NCBI RefSeq assembly: GCF_900156105.1
Contig: NZ_FTMS01000007.1
Location: 1-64,000, forward strand
Direction of reading: 5' to 3'
Source of the DNA: Alkalispirochaeta americana
GTDB lineage: Bacteria > Spirochaetota > Spirochaetia > DSM-27196 > Alkalispirochaetaceae
DNA length: 64,000 bases
Each line of letters starts with the position of its first letter. The stretch's first letter is position 1. The notes beneath the pieces are model-generated. The model had not been told where the DNA came from. It was given only the letters and a program-made list of their open reading frames with translations, and did not search any database. Below, in pieces: positions 56,215-64,000 of the stretch. The position numbers and the translations under genes are program-made.

Positions 56215-59200
56215 TTGGTTCCTTTCGGTTTTTCTGATCGGGCGTTCCGTTTTGGCCCGCTCCCGGGCTGCTTGTCCGGTGCCGACTGCTTGTCCGGTGC
56301 CGACTGTGCCGGCTGTGCCGGCTGTGCCTCGGATGCTGTCTCGGCTTCGGACGCTGCCTCGAGCTCCTCCTCGGGCTCCGGCTGGAGCGCCTCCAGAAGG
56401 CGGTCAACCCGGTAGCGGCTTGCCTTTTCTGCCCGGCGCCATTCCCGGTAGACCCGGGCCATGCCGGTGGTCTCTTTCAGGACCCGTTTCCAGCTGACCC
56501 GTGTTCCTGCGGCCACGGCCGCCGTGAGCTCGTGCCAGGCCCCGATAACCAGAAGCCAGTCAATCAGCAGGTCAAAAGCTTCCTGGTTGAACCAGGTGAT
56601 CCCGTTATGGCTGTGGATACGGAGAAAGGTCTCCACGTTGGGATCTGCCAGGAGCGATTCCACAATCGTCAGGGCCGTTGTTTCCTGCGGTTCCCCTATG
56701 CCGTAGCGCCACCAGTTATGGTGTGCCAGGGTGATTTGTACCAGTTGTGACCAGTAATCGGGCAGGGAGCCGTCGGGCTGGATCTGCATCAGGATAGGGC
56801 GCAGCGTCTCGATCAGTTGCCACTCGCCGGCCTGATCCAGGGCGTGATAGCCCACAAGCTGGGGGCTGATCCGGTCCTGGCCGGAAATAAAGACATCCAG
56901 AGGCAGAAGCAGCGTCAGAGCCAGGAAGATCGATGCGTCTTCCCGTTCGGCCTCCATGTGAGAGGCTACCAGGGCACCCACCTCGTCGGGGGCGCGTTTT
57001 ACCAGCTGCGAGAGCCGATCCAGGGCCTCACCGTTGTGCTGGAAGAGCGCCACGGCGTCTTCCAGGCGGGTGGTATGCTCGCAGAACTGACCGGCTATTC
57101 CCAGGAATGTCCGGTACTGGGTGGCAAGCTCCTCCCAGTCCACGGGTGCGGCGGTCCCCACGAGCGCTTCCATGAGGGTTCGCATGATGCCGGTGTTTGC
57201 CAGGGCACCGAAGGCATCGTGGAGGGGCTGCAGCAGAAGCCGCTTCATGGCCCGGGAGATATCGGGGGTTCCCGCTCCCCCCAGAGAGTCGGCCAGGCGG
57301 GCGTAATGGGAGTAGCGGTTGTCCTCAACCTCGTACATATTGAGGCAGACCTGACTCTCGTAGCCCTTGAGCTGCAGATAGAGTCCCCGCTCCAGAATTT
57401 CGCCGCAGTTCCTGATGAACCAGAGGCCGCTGCGCTGTTCCTGAAAGATCACAAAGTGCTTCCACGAGGGGGTGAGATTCAGGGCCGGGATGAGCTGCTC
57501 CGTCATGCGTGCCCGCGATTCATCGCCGTGGATCACGTAGGGGGCCGAGGTATGGATCCACCCGGAGGCTTCCTGGTAGCTGTTGTTGTACATCACCAGG
57601 GTTCGTCCCTCCTGGTTGCCCTGGGAGTGGTTGTCCTGGGATGCCTGGCGGTTGGAATAGACAAAGACATGGGGATTCACGTCGCCGTTGGCGGCGTAGA
57701 CATCGTAGAGACGAAAATGGGTAGCATCGGCAAAGAGATGGCGCTGGTGCATGAGGGGGAAGATCTCCCGCTGGTGCCGCTCGATGAGACCCTGATTGGG
57801 GGTCTCGTCCCAATAGGCCTTGCGGTATTCCATGCCGTATTTCTCGGCGAACCCCTCGATCTGGCCATGGCCGAACATGGGAAGCCCCGGCATGGTCACC
57901 ATCATGGTGGCAACCCCGAAATATTTGTCTCCCGAGCCGAACTGGGCCACGGCGGTGTCCTCGTCGGGGTTGTTCATGAAGTTTACAAACCGCTTGAGAA
58001 CCTCCGGATCGTACTCCAGGGTATTCTTGATGGTGGTTCGGTAGTTCTCGTTCTCCTCGTTTTTGAGCATATTCATGAAGGCGCTGTTATAAACCCGGTG
58101 CATCCCCAGGTTTCGAACAAAGTAGCCCTCCATCATCCAGAAGGCTTCGGCCAGGAGAAGCGTGTCGGGCACCTCCTGGGCCACCCGGTCTACCACCTCT
58201 CGCCAGAATTCCAGGGGAATAGCCTTTTCGAAATCGGCCCGGGAGAGGCCGTGATCGCTTCGGGAGGGGATATCACCACCCTGACCCGGCGCGGGGAACC
58301 AGAGGCGCTGAATGTGCTTCTTTGCCAGGGTCATAGCGGCATCGAAACGGATGATGGGGAAGTTTTTTGCCACGGTGATGATTGTCTGAATTACCGCCTC
58401 GCGGGCCTCGGAGTTGAGATAGTTCAGCTGGGCCGTGTCGTTCCAGGGCATGCTGGTGCCATCGTTCCCGTGGTAGATATAACGAACCTCGCCGCTGGAG
58501 CTGTTTACCCGTTTGAAGACCACCGCTGCGTCGCTGCGGTTGTAGTAGTGGTCTTCCAGGTAGATCTCCACCCCTTCGCGGGTGCTGAGGTTTTCTCCCT
58601 GAAAGGTATATCCCGGGAAGGGGCTGTCGGGGAGGGATATGAACCACTCCGGGTGTTCGTGAACCCATCGGGAATCTATTCCCGTGTGGTTGGGAACCAT
58701 ATCGCTGGCGATACGGATTCCCCGCTGCCAGAGGCGACGTCGCAGGGTGTCCAGAGCCTCCCAGCCCCCCAGCTCCCGGGCAATATCGTAGTCGTAGAGC
58801 GAATAGGCGCTTGCCTCGGCCTCGGGGTTTCCGCAGAGGTTCTTGATCCGCCTGGAGGCCTGGGAGCGCTGCCACAGTCCGATGAGCCAGAGGCCGGTGA
58901 AGCCCTGCCGTGCAAGGAGATCGAGTTCGGCGTCCGGGATCGCATCCAGGGTGGTGATCTCCCGCTGATACTTTTTGGAGAGTTGGTCCAGCCAGACCAG
59001 GGTGCTTTTGGCAAGAATCACCGCTCGGGGCATCCACTCCCGGTCAGGGCTGAACCGGGCGTAGTCGGCATCCTCTCCCGGGAAATTGCCCCCGTGGGGG
59101 AACTCCAGGACGGAGCTTTCTCCGGGACCAAAGAACCGGGCCTTGTGCTCCTCGGCCAGAACATCCAGGGAGCGCAGTATCCGGTCCAGAAAGGACCCCA

Positions 59201-59933
59201 CCAGGCTGTCCCAGCGACGGCGGATGTAATCGAGCTGGGCGTGAAGATCATCGGGGTGGGCCCGGGCCGGGGCCAGGAGAAGCTCGATCAGGGTCTGATC
59301 GTCGGGCCCGAAGGAGGGCTGGGTCTCGAAGAAATCCCCGATGGCCGTCATGGCCCGGTCGTAACAGGTATCCAGAGCCAGGAGCTGCTCGTCAAACAGT
59401 TCCAGCAGGGGATAGAAGCCCAGGTTCCGGTTTCCGGTCCAGAGCAGGATCATCTCTTCCAGGGCTATCTCGCGGCCCGAGAGGCCCTCCTGGGTGCGGT
59501 CCAGACTTTCCCGGGGGCTTTCCTTGCCCTGATAGCAGGCAACCGTGGGAAAACGCTCCGAGAAGAGCATCAGGAGCCGGTCAACCTCGGCGGTTCCCAG
59601 GGTGCTTTCCAGGTGCGCCTCCAGGCGCCGAAGCATATCCTGGCCGTACTGCTGGAGGTAGAGGGAGATCACGTAATGAAAAATCTCGTCGATCAGCCCC
59701 ATGGCCAGGATATCCCCGGCGCGTACCGCCCGTTCGGGATGAAGGGCGCTTTTGCGCACAGTGTTTATGCGCATGGCAAAGTCCCGGGCCTGACGGGTTT
59801 CGGCAAAGAGAACGTGGCCCTGGATGGAGAAGATTCCCTGGGAGAAGTGGTAGGTATCACGGGCGCTGCGGGATATATGAAACTCCCGGAGCGGTCCCGG
59901 TACAAACGAATCTGTCCTGTAGATGGTTTTCAT
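56211..59933 (-). CDS. Large GH13-family alpha-glucan-active enzyme
   Basis: A 1240-residue protein. A roughly 350-residue helical N-terminal region precedes a GH13 barrel with region I DMVPNHTG, region II PIIRFDAAM (nucleophile Asp), region III LLLAEAFW (acid/base Glu) and a variant region IV NFMNNPDED, in which Pro replaces the usual His. A long helical C-terminal part ends in a low-complexity Glu/Ala/Pro/Lys tail. No signal peptide at Met 59933, so it acts in the cytoplasm on alpha-glucans, together with MalQ next door. ATG 59933 has GGGAGAG upstream; an earlier start would include repeat DNA. Specificity is unknown. Confidence 0.8.
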   Translation of the reverse strand: MKTIYRTDSFVPGPLREFHISRSARDTYHFSQGIFSIQGHVLFAETRQARDFAMRINTVRKSALHPERAVRAGDILAMGLIDEIFHYVISLYLQQYGQDMLRRLEAHLESTLGTAEVDRLLMLFSERFPTVACYQGKESPRESLDRTQEGLSGREIALEEMILLWTGNRNLGFYPLLELFDEQLLALDTCYDRAMTAIGDFFETQPSFGPDDQTLIELLLAPARAHPDDLHAQLDYIRRRWDSLVGSFLDRILRSLDVLAEEHKARFFGPGESSVLEFPHGGNFPGEDADYARFSPDREWMPRAVILAKSTLVWLDQLSKKYQREITTLDAIPDAELDLLARQGFTGLWLIGLWQRSQASRRIKNLCGNPEAEASAYSLYDYDIARELGGWEALDTLRRRLWQRGIRIASDMVPNHTGIDSRWVHEHPEWFISLPDSPFPGYTFQGENLSTREGVEIYLEDHYYNRSDAAVVFKRVNSSSGEVRYIYHGNDGTSMPWNDTAQLNYLNSEAREAVIQTIITVAKNFPIIRFDAAMTLAKKHIQRLWFPAPGQGGDIPSRSDHGLSRADFEKAIPLEFWREVVDRVAQEVPDTLLLAEAFWMMEGYFVRNLGMHRVYNSAFMNMLKNEENENYRTTIKNTLEYDPEVLKRFVNFMNNPDEDTAVAQFGSGDKYFGVATMMVTMPGLPMFGHGQIEGFAEKYGMEYRKAYWDETPNQGLIERHQREIFPLMHQRHLFADATHFRLYDVYAANGDVNPHVFVYSNRQASQDNHSQGNQEGRTLVMYNNSYQEASGWIHTSAPYVIHGDESRARMTEQLIPALNLTPSWKHFVIFQEQRSGLWFIRNCGEILERGLYLQLKGYESQVCLNMYEVEDNRYSHYARLADSLGGAGTPDISRAMKRLLLQPLHDAFGALANTGIMRTLMEALVGTAAPVDWEELATQYRTFLGIAGQFCEHTTRLEDAVALFQHNGEALDRLSQLVKRAPDEVGALVASHMEAEREDASIFLALTLLLPLDVFISGQDRISPQLVGYHALDQAGEWQLIETLRPILMQIQPDGSLPDYWSQLVQITLAHHNWWRYGIGEPQETTALTIVESLLADPNVETFLRIHSHNGITWFNQEAFDLLIDWLLVIGAWHELTAAVAAGTRVSWKRVLKETTGMARVYREWRRAEKASRYRVDRLLEALQPEPEEELEAASEAETASEAQPAQPAQSAPDKQSAPDKQPGSGPKRNARSEKPKGTK

Positions 59934-59980
59934 TGCTTCACTCTCCCTCTTTGGTTCTCTCTCGTTCTTTATCATGACGC

Positions 59981-60047
59981 GAATCATCCTGTGAATCATC
60001 CTGTGAATCATCCTGTGAAACACAGTGAGAAACACAGTGAGAAACAC
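59981..60047. repeat. 12-bp tandem repeats upstream of the GH13 gene
   Basis: GAATCATCCTGT is repeated three times, followed by two copies of GAGAAACACAGT-like units. The block lies between malQ and the GH13 gene. It creates a spurious upstream extension of the GH13 frame. Confidence 0.85.
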
Positions 60048-60102
60048 GCCACTGAATACTACACTGAAACCGTGCAGGCAGCTTGTCAGCCTGCAGGTCG
60101 GT

Positions 60103-62100
60103 TCAGCTTCGGGCTGCAAGATCCCGGAGCACTTCCTGCAACCGGGGATGATCCTGGAGCGCTTCCATGGTCAGGGGCATCCGCCAGGTCCAGTTAAAAC
60201 TGTTGGCGGTGCCGGGTACGTTGATTCTGTCCTGGCGGGATTCCTTCCGGGGAAGGTCCGGTGTCAGGGCGAACAGATCCTGGAGCTGAAAGACCACGAT
60301 TCTGCTGCTGCACGCCAGGATGCCCCGGTATACCTCCAGGGCCACCTCGGGGGTGAACTGTTCCGGGCAGGGGCGGTCCTCGCCGGAGGTGATCTCTCTC
60401 CAGAGAGCTTCCCGGCCCGACTCGTCTTCCCACCAGCCCCGGAGGGTGGAGGTGTCATGGACGCTGGGGGCGCAGACGCTGGCCTCGGGATACTCTCCCA
60501 GGGGAATGAGGGGTTCTCCCGGCTGGTCCCAGTAGTGGCTCCAGCGGGGTATGAGCAGGCTCAGGATCCCCAGTTCTCCCAGAACGCGGGGAACTGCCTC
60601 GGGGACGACCCCCAGATCCTCGGCACAGGTGAGCATATCCGTGGTGTTCTGCATGAACTTCAGGAGTGTGCGACCCTGTTCGGCCCAGAGCTCGTTGTTT
60701 TCTGCGCCCCGGCGGTCAAGGAGTTCCTCAATACGGGCCCGCTCCTCGGGGGAGAGGGTCTGGTAACGGCTGCAGTCCCGGAAGAACCAGCTTGGTGCAA
60801 AGGTTCCGTCGGGCAGCTCCAGGAGGGCCCGGTCCCGATAGCGCTCCAGGAGCCACTCCTGCTGCCCGGCGGGCAGGCCCAGGGCAATGATGTCGGCTTC
60901 TCCCCTGATTGCTGGGGAAAACAGGAAGAGATCCTCCTGATCGATCTGTTCGAAGAGAGTGGTGATCAGGCCGGGCAGATCCTCGCCCAATCCCTGATGG
61001 AGCTCTTCTCCCCGCAGGTGGGGCTCGCTGAGCCAGCGCAGGCGGCCTGCATCAAGACCAACCTGACCCAAATCATCGCGGGTGAGCCCTTTCTGGGGCC
61101 AGAAAAATCCCAGGGTACCCGAGACGTTTCGTTCCGGGATGGACCAGATGCGGAAAAATCCCAGAACGTGATCGATCCGGTAGGCCTGGTAATATTGAGC
61201 TGCCTGCCGGAGCCGCTCGCGCCACCAGGCGTAATCCTGGCTCTCCAGATAGTCCCAGTTGTAAATGGGAAATCCCCAGTTCTGGCCCAGGTCGCTGAAC
61301 ATATCCGGGGGAGCTCCGGCGCGGAGGTCGGGACGGAAGACCTCCCTGTTGAACCAGGCGTCCACGCTGTCCTGGTTCATCAGAATGGGGATATCCCCCT
61401 TCAGGGCAACTCCCAGGCGAGCCACCTCCCGGGAGGCCTCCCTGAACTGCCGGGCGAGCCGCATCTGGACCCAGGCGTAAAAACGGGTTTCCCTCTTGAG
61501 CGATGCCCGCCGCCAGAGCTTGTCCACCAGGGCTTGATCCCCCTGGCGGTGTTCCTCCCAGGTGGTCCAGGCGCGCCCCTGGTGGGCGTCCTTGAGGGCG
61601 CGAAACACGCTGTAGGGTTTGACCCAGGGGTTGGCCCGGACAAAAGCGGTGAGGTCTTTTCCCGCCGGGGTGGTGTCCGTTCCTTCCGGTCCCTCGGGGG
61701 CTGCTTCGGTAAAAATCTGCCGCAGCAGGGCGGTTTTCTCCGCCAGAACCCGGCCGTGATCGAAGCGTTCCGGGCCGTCCAGCTCCTGGTGCAGTTTTTT
61801 CAGCTGGCTCTCCAGGGCGGCCCGGACCTTCGGGGAAAGCTCCTGCAGTTCCGGCAGATCCTGGATGCGGATATAGACGGGGTGCAGGGCGTAGGCGCTG
61901 AGGGCGCTATAGGGAGAACTCTCTCCGCCTGTGTCGTTTACCGGCAGAAGCTGGATAAGATTGAGCCCCGTTGCAGAACACCACCGGGCCAGATCGGGAA
62001 GATCGGCAAACTCGCCGCAACCGATGCTGGTGGTACTGCGAAGCGCCGCCAGAGGAACCAGGACGCCCGTGATGCGGGCGGTGCCGTGGGGATATTTCAC
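60103..62100 (-). CDS. malQ: 4-alpha-glucanotransferase
   Basis: The 665-residue GH77 enzyme moves alpha-1,4-glucan segments between chains. Signature parts: SIGCGEFADLPDLARWCSAT, LIQLLPVNDTG, the nucleophile in YRIDHVLGFFRIW, AEDLGVVPEAVPRVL with the catalytic Glu/Asp loop, and VHDTSTLRGWWEDE. The length is longer than the simplest MalQ (about 500) and closer to types with extra inserted segments. It lies upstream of the GH13 gene on the same strand. Role: glycogen or maltodextrin metabolism. Confidence 0.92.
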   Translation of the reverse strand: MKYPHGTARITGVLVPLAALRSTTSIGCGEFADLPDLARWCSATGLNLIQLLPVNDTGGESSPYSALSAYALHPVYIRIQDLPELQELSPKVRAALESQLKKLHQELDGPERFDHGRVLAEKTALLRQIFTEAAPEGPEGTDTTPAGKDLTAFVRANPWVKPYSVFRALKDAHQGRAWTTWEEHRQGDQALVDKLWRRASLKRETRFYAWVQMRLARQFREASREVARLGVALKGDIPILMNQDSVDAWFNREVFRPDLRAGAPPDMFSDLGQNWGFPIYNWDYLESQDYAWWRERLRQAAQYYQAYRIDHVLGFFRIWSIPERNVSGTLGFFWPQKGLTRDDLGQVGLDAGRLRWLSEPHLRGEELHQGLGEDLPGLITTLFEQIDQEDLFLFSPAIRGEADIIALGLPAGQQEWLLERYRDRALLELPDGTFAPSWFFRDCSRYQTLSPEERARIEELLDRRGAENNELWAEQGRTLLKFMQNTTDMLTCAEDLGVVPEAVPRVLGELGILSLLIPRWSHYWDQPGEPLIPLGEYPEASVCAPSVHDTSTLRGWWEDESGREALWREITSGEDRPCPEQFTPEVALEVYRGILACSSRIVVFQLQDLFALTPDLPRKESRQDRINVPGTANSFNWTWRMPLTMEALQDHPRLQEVLRDLAARS

Positions 62101-62175
62101 CGAGTAACCTCCATAATGGGTACTCTGATTATAGGGTAGAAAAACTCCGCCTGCAATGACGAGAGCAGGGAGGGA

Positions 62176-62748
62176 TTACAATTCGTTGAGCTGATCGCGG
62201 ATACGCGCAGCCTCCTCGTAGTTTTCTGTCTCCACGGCCTGCTCCAGAGCTTTCTCCAGCTCTTCCCTGTTGGCCTGGTCGCCGGGGTCTTCCAGGAAGG
62301 GCTCGTCCGGTTCCAGTTGAGCCTCGTTCTCGGAGATGAGGTTCACCGCTACGCTGGCCTCGTCCACAATTGTCTCGGCGATGAAGACCGGACAGTGAAC
62401 ACGGGAAGCGATTCCCAGGCTGTCCGAGGGGCGCGCGTCCAGGGTGACCCGTTTCATGCCGTGTTTGAGAAGAAGCCGGGAATAGAAGGTGCGGTCCTTG
62501 AGTTCCGTGATTTCCACGCGTTCCACGGAGACGTTGGTTTTCTCCAGGACCGAGAGGAAGAGATCATGGGTCATGGGGCGCGGCACAGGAACCCCGGCGA
62601 GACCGAAGAGAATCGACTGAGCCTCCAGCTGGCCGATGAAAATAGGAACGGCCCGATCGCTACCCACGGGCTTGATCAGTACGGCGTTTCCTTTTTCTGT
62701 TCGGGCCACTGTCCAGATTTCTGCTTCAATAAGCATAGTTCTTCTCAT
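62176..62748 (-). CDS. Bifunctional-nuclease-family (DUF151) protein with UVR motif
   Basis: About 190 residues. The BFN/DUF151 domain reads LIEAEIWTVARTEKGNAVLI, FIGQLEAQSILFGLAGVPVP, RPMTHDLFLSVLE and TLDARPSDSLGIASRVHCPV. The C-terminal 35 residues (LEQAVETENYEEAARIRDQL) are a UVR motif like those in UvrB/UvrC. The combination is common in this family, whose biochemical role is not settled. ATG 62748 or 62736 may start it; GAAGGAG lies close to the first. It follows NAD synthetase on the same strand. Confidence 0.88.
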   Translation of the reverse strand: MRRTMLIEAEIWTVARTEKGNAVLIKPVGSDRAVPIFIGQLEAQSILFGLAGVPVPRPMTHDLFLSVLEKTNVSVERVEITELKDRTFYSRLLLKHGMKRVTLDARPSDSLGIASRVHCPVFIAETIVDEASVAVNLISENEAQLEPDEPFLEDPGDQANREELEKALEQAVETENYEEAARIRDQLNEL

Positions 62749-62935
62749 ACGCTCCTTCACGGGTTCTCCGTTCCGCAGACCCGGTAAGACCCGGCATAGA
62801 GGAGGCACAGGTCCCGTCGTGCCCTGCAACCCGACGGCCCTGGTCCGGCCTGCGCTGGTTTCTCCTGCTTCTACAGGTAATGATAACGCTGCCCCGCCGG
62901 ATAATCAATGTTGCCGGCCCTATCCGCAGAGATTC

Positions 62936-64000
62936 CTAACGGGAGGTTTCGTAGATATGGCGGGCGATGGGAATCCTGCGTCCCGTGCCGAAGGCTCTGG
63001 GGCTTACCTTCAGAACCGGCGGGGCCTGGCGCCGTTTGTACTCGCTGCGCGCCACCAGGCCCAGGACGTGCTCCACCGTGGCCGGATCGTGTCCCCGGGA
63101 GACAATTTCCTGGAAGGTCCGGTTTTCCAGAAGGTATTCCTCCAGAATGGTGTCCAGCAGGGGGTACGGAGGGAGGCTGTCCTCGTCCTTCTGATCGGGC
63201 CGCAATTCGGCCGAAGGCGGTTTCACGATGGTGTTCTCCGGTATGATCTCCCTCTCGCGGTTCATAAACCGGGCCAGGGCGAAGACTTCCGTTTTCAGGA
63301 CGTCCCCAAGTACCGCCAGAGCACCGGCCATATCGCCGTAGAGAGTGCAGTAGCCCACGGCAAGTTCGCTCTTGTTGCCTGTGGTAAGGGTCAGGGACCC
63401 GAACTTGTTGGACCAGGACATCATCAGAAGACCCCTCAACCGGGCCTGGATGTTTTCTTCGGCCAAACCCGGGGCGGTTCCGGCAAACTGGTCTTCCAGG
63501 CAGGCCGTCACGGCCTGGTAGAGGGGATCGATGGGGAGGATCTCCCGCTGGATACCCAGGTTATCGGCCAGAGCTTCGGCATCGGTGATGCTCCCCGGGC
63601 TTGAATATCGGGAGGGCATAAGAAACCCCGTGACCCGTTCCGGTCCCAGGGCCTTCACGGCCAGAGCTGCCACCACGGCCGAATCGATCCCGCCCGAAAG
63701 CCCCAGGTGCACCCGGGAGAAGCCTGTTTTCTCCAGGTAGTCTCGCAGTCCCAGCACGAGAGCCGCCTCGATCTCGCTTATTTCATCGGTCGGTTCATTC
63801 GATGGCGGAAGATGGCGCGGGGCTGCCCGCTCTGCTTCCGTCGGACTTTCCGGAAGGGGGGTGAGATCGACCAGGGTCAGATCTTCCCGGAAGCGGGCGC
63901 TCTCCTCCAGGACCTCCCCGGATCCACGGGTGGCGAAGGAGCCGCCGTCGAAGATCAGGCTGTCGTTGCCGCCCACGGCGTTCACATAGATCAGGGGAAG
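62936..64000 (-). CDS. nadE: NAD+ synthetase, glutamine-dependent type (3' part; start outside window)
   Basis: The frame is open to the window edge. About the first 75 visible residues are the end of a nitrilase-type glutaminase domain (VNAVGGNDSLIFDGGSFA). The synthetase domain has the ATP P-loop HLGLSGGIDSAVVAAL, FLMPSRYSSPGSITDAEALA, TTGNKSELAVGYCTLYGDMA and ends RRIPIARHIYETSR. It amidates nicotinate adenine dinucleotide to NAD+ with ammonia from glutamine. The missing N-terminal part should hold most of the glutaminase domain. Confidence 0.93.
   Translation of the reverse strand, partial: LPLIYVNAVGGNDSLIFDGGSFATRGSGEVLEESARFREDLTLVDLTPLPESPTEAERAAPRHLPPSNEPTDEISEIEAALVLGLRDYLEKTGFSRVHLGLSGGIDSAVVAALAVKALGPERVTGFLMPSRYSSPGSITDAEALADNLGIQREILPIDPLYQAVTACLEDQFAGTAPGLAEENIQARLRGLLMMSWSNKFGSLTLTTGNKSELAVGYCTLYGDMAGALAVLGDVLKTEVFALARFMNREREIIPENTIVKPPSAELRPDQKDEDSLPPYPLLDTILEEYLLENRTFQEIVSRGHDPATVEHVLGLVARSEYKRRQAPPVLKVSPRAFGTGRRIPIARHIYETSR

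Noticed and set aside
56817-62139. Very long plus-strand open frames opposite the GH13 and malQ genes (1126 and 704 codons)
   Set aside because: They are exact antisense of genes with clear catalytic motifs; high-GC third positions remove stops on the other strand.
1-64000. tRNA, rRNA, riboswitch or prophage signatures
   Set aside because: None was recognised by eye on either strand; a covariance-model scan would be needed to exclude small RNAs.

Overview
The window looks like a chromosome segment from a GC-rich free-living spirochaete (Alkalispirochaeta/Spirochaeta type). This is a moderate-confidence inference from three things: a BMP-family nucleoside-binding protein with its ABC transporter, YeeE/TusA sulfur genes of the kind known from Spirochaeta thermophila, and the overall gene content. 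No rRNA, tRNA, CRISPR array or prophage was seen.

1-7.3 kb is a visibly AT-richer surface-polysaccharide island: a Wzy-like polymerase, three glycosyltransferases and a P-loop protein. Insertion-sequence debris flanks it on both sides (ISL3 and IS3 remnants on the left, a truncated IS3 element on the right). The right junction cuts into a GC-rich chain-length-determinant (Wzz-like) gene of which only the 3' half remains.

7.3-27.9 kb is a GC-rich exopolysaccharide/capsule region: an SLBB export protein, WecA, a Wzi-like outer-membrane protein, a MarR-type regulator, UDP-glucuronate epimerase, GT2 and GT4 glycosyltransferases, two sulfotransferases, an (alpha/alpha)6-type protein, two kinase-like proteins and a WbaP-type initiating transferase. 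Two toxin-antitoxin pairs (HicBA and ParD/RelE-like) sit among them. A short Wzi remnant lies between the epimerase and a GT2.

27.9-40.5 kb holds a nucleoside-type ABC importer, S-adenosylhomocysteine hydrolase, a Gld-type ABC-2 operon and an MtaD-like deaminase. The importer, hydrolase and deaminase together suggest salvage of adenosine and related nucleosides.

40.6-46.1 kb is an operon headed by a 988-residue glycosyltransferase/ATP-grasp fusion whose two halves are joined by a roughly 960-bp in-frame minisatellite with 23 NHE-containing units. An NMT1/SsuA-type ABC importer follows. This fusion is the strangest object in the window. 46.0-47.8 kb carries a polytopic GT39-like transferase on the minus strand.

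47.8-52.7 kb is a minus-strand sulfur operon: a YeeE/YedE transporter split over two genes, TusA, a thioredoxin-reductase-like flavoprotein lacking the usual NADPH motif, and two rhodanese lipoproteins. It reads as thiosulfate (or related sulfur) uptake and relay.

52.9-64 kb is mostly housekeeping: diaminopimelate decarboxylase, a PTS EIIA protein, an acyl-ACP thioesterase, a large GH13 enzyme, 4-alpha-glucanotransferase, a bifunctional-nuclease-family protein and the 3' part of NAD+ synthetase. Short tandem repeats recur in coding and spacer DNA throughout the GC-rich part.
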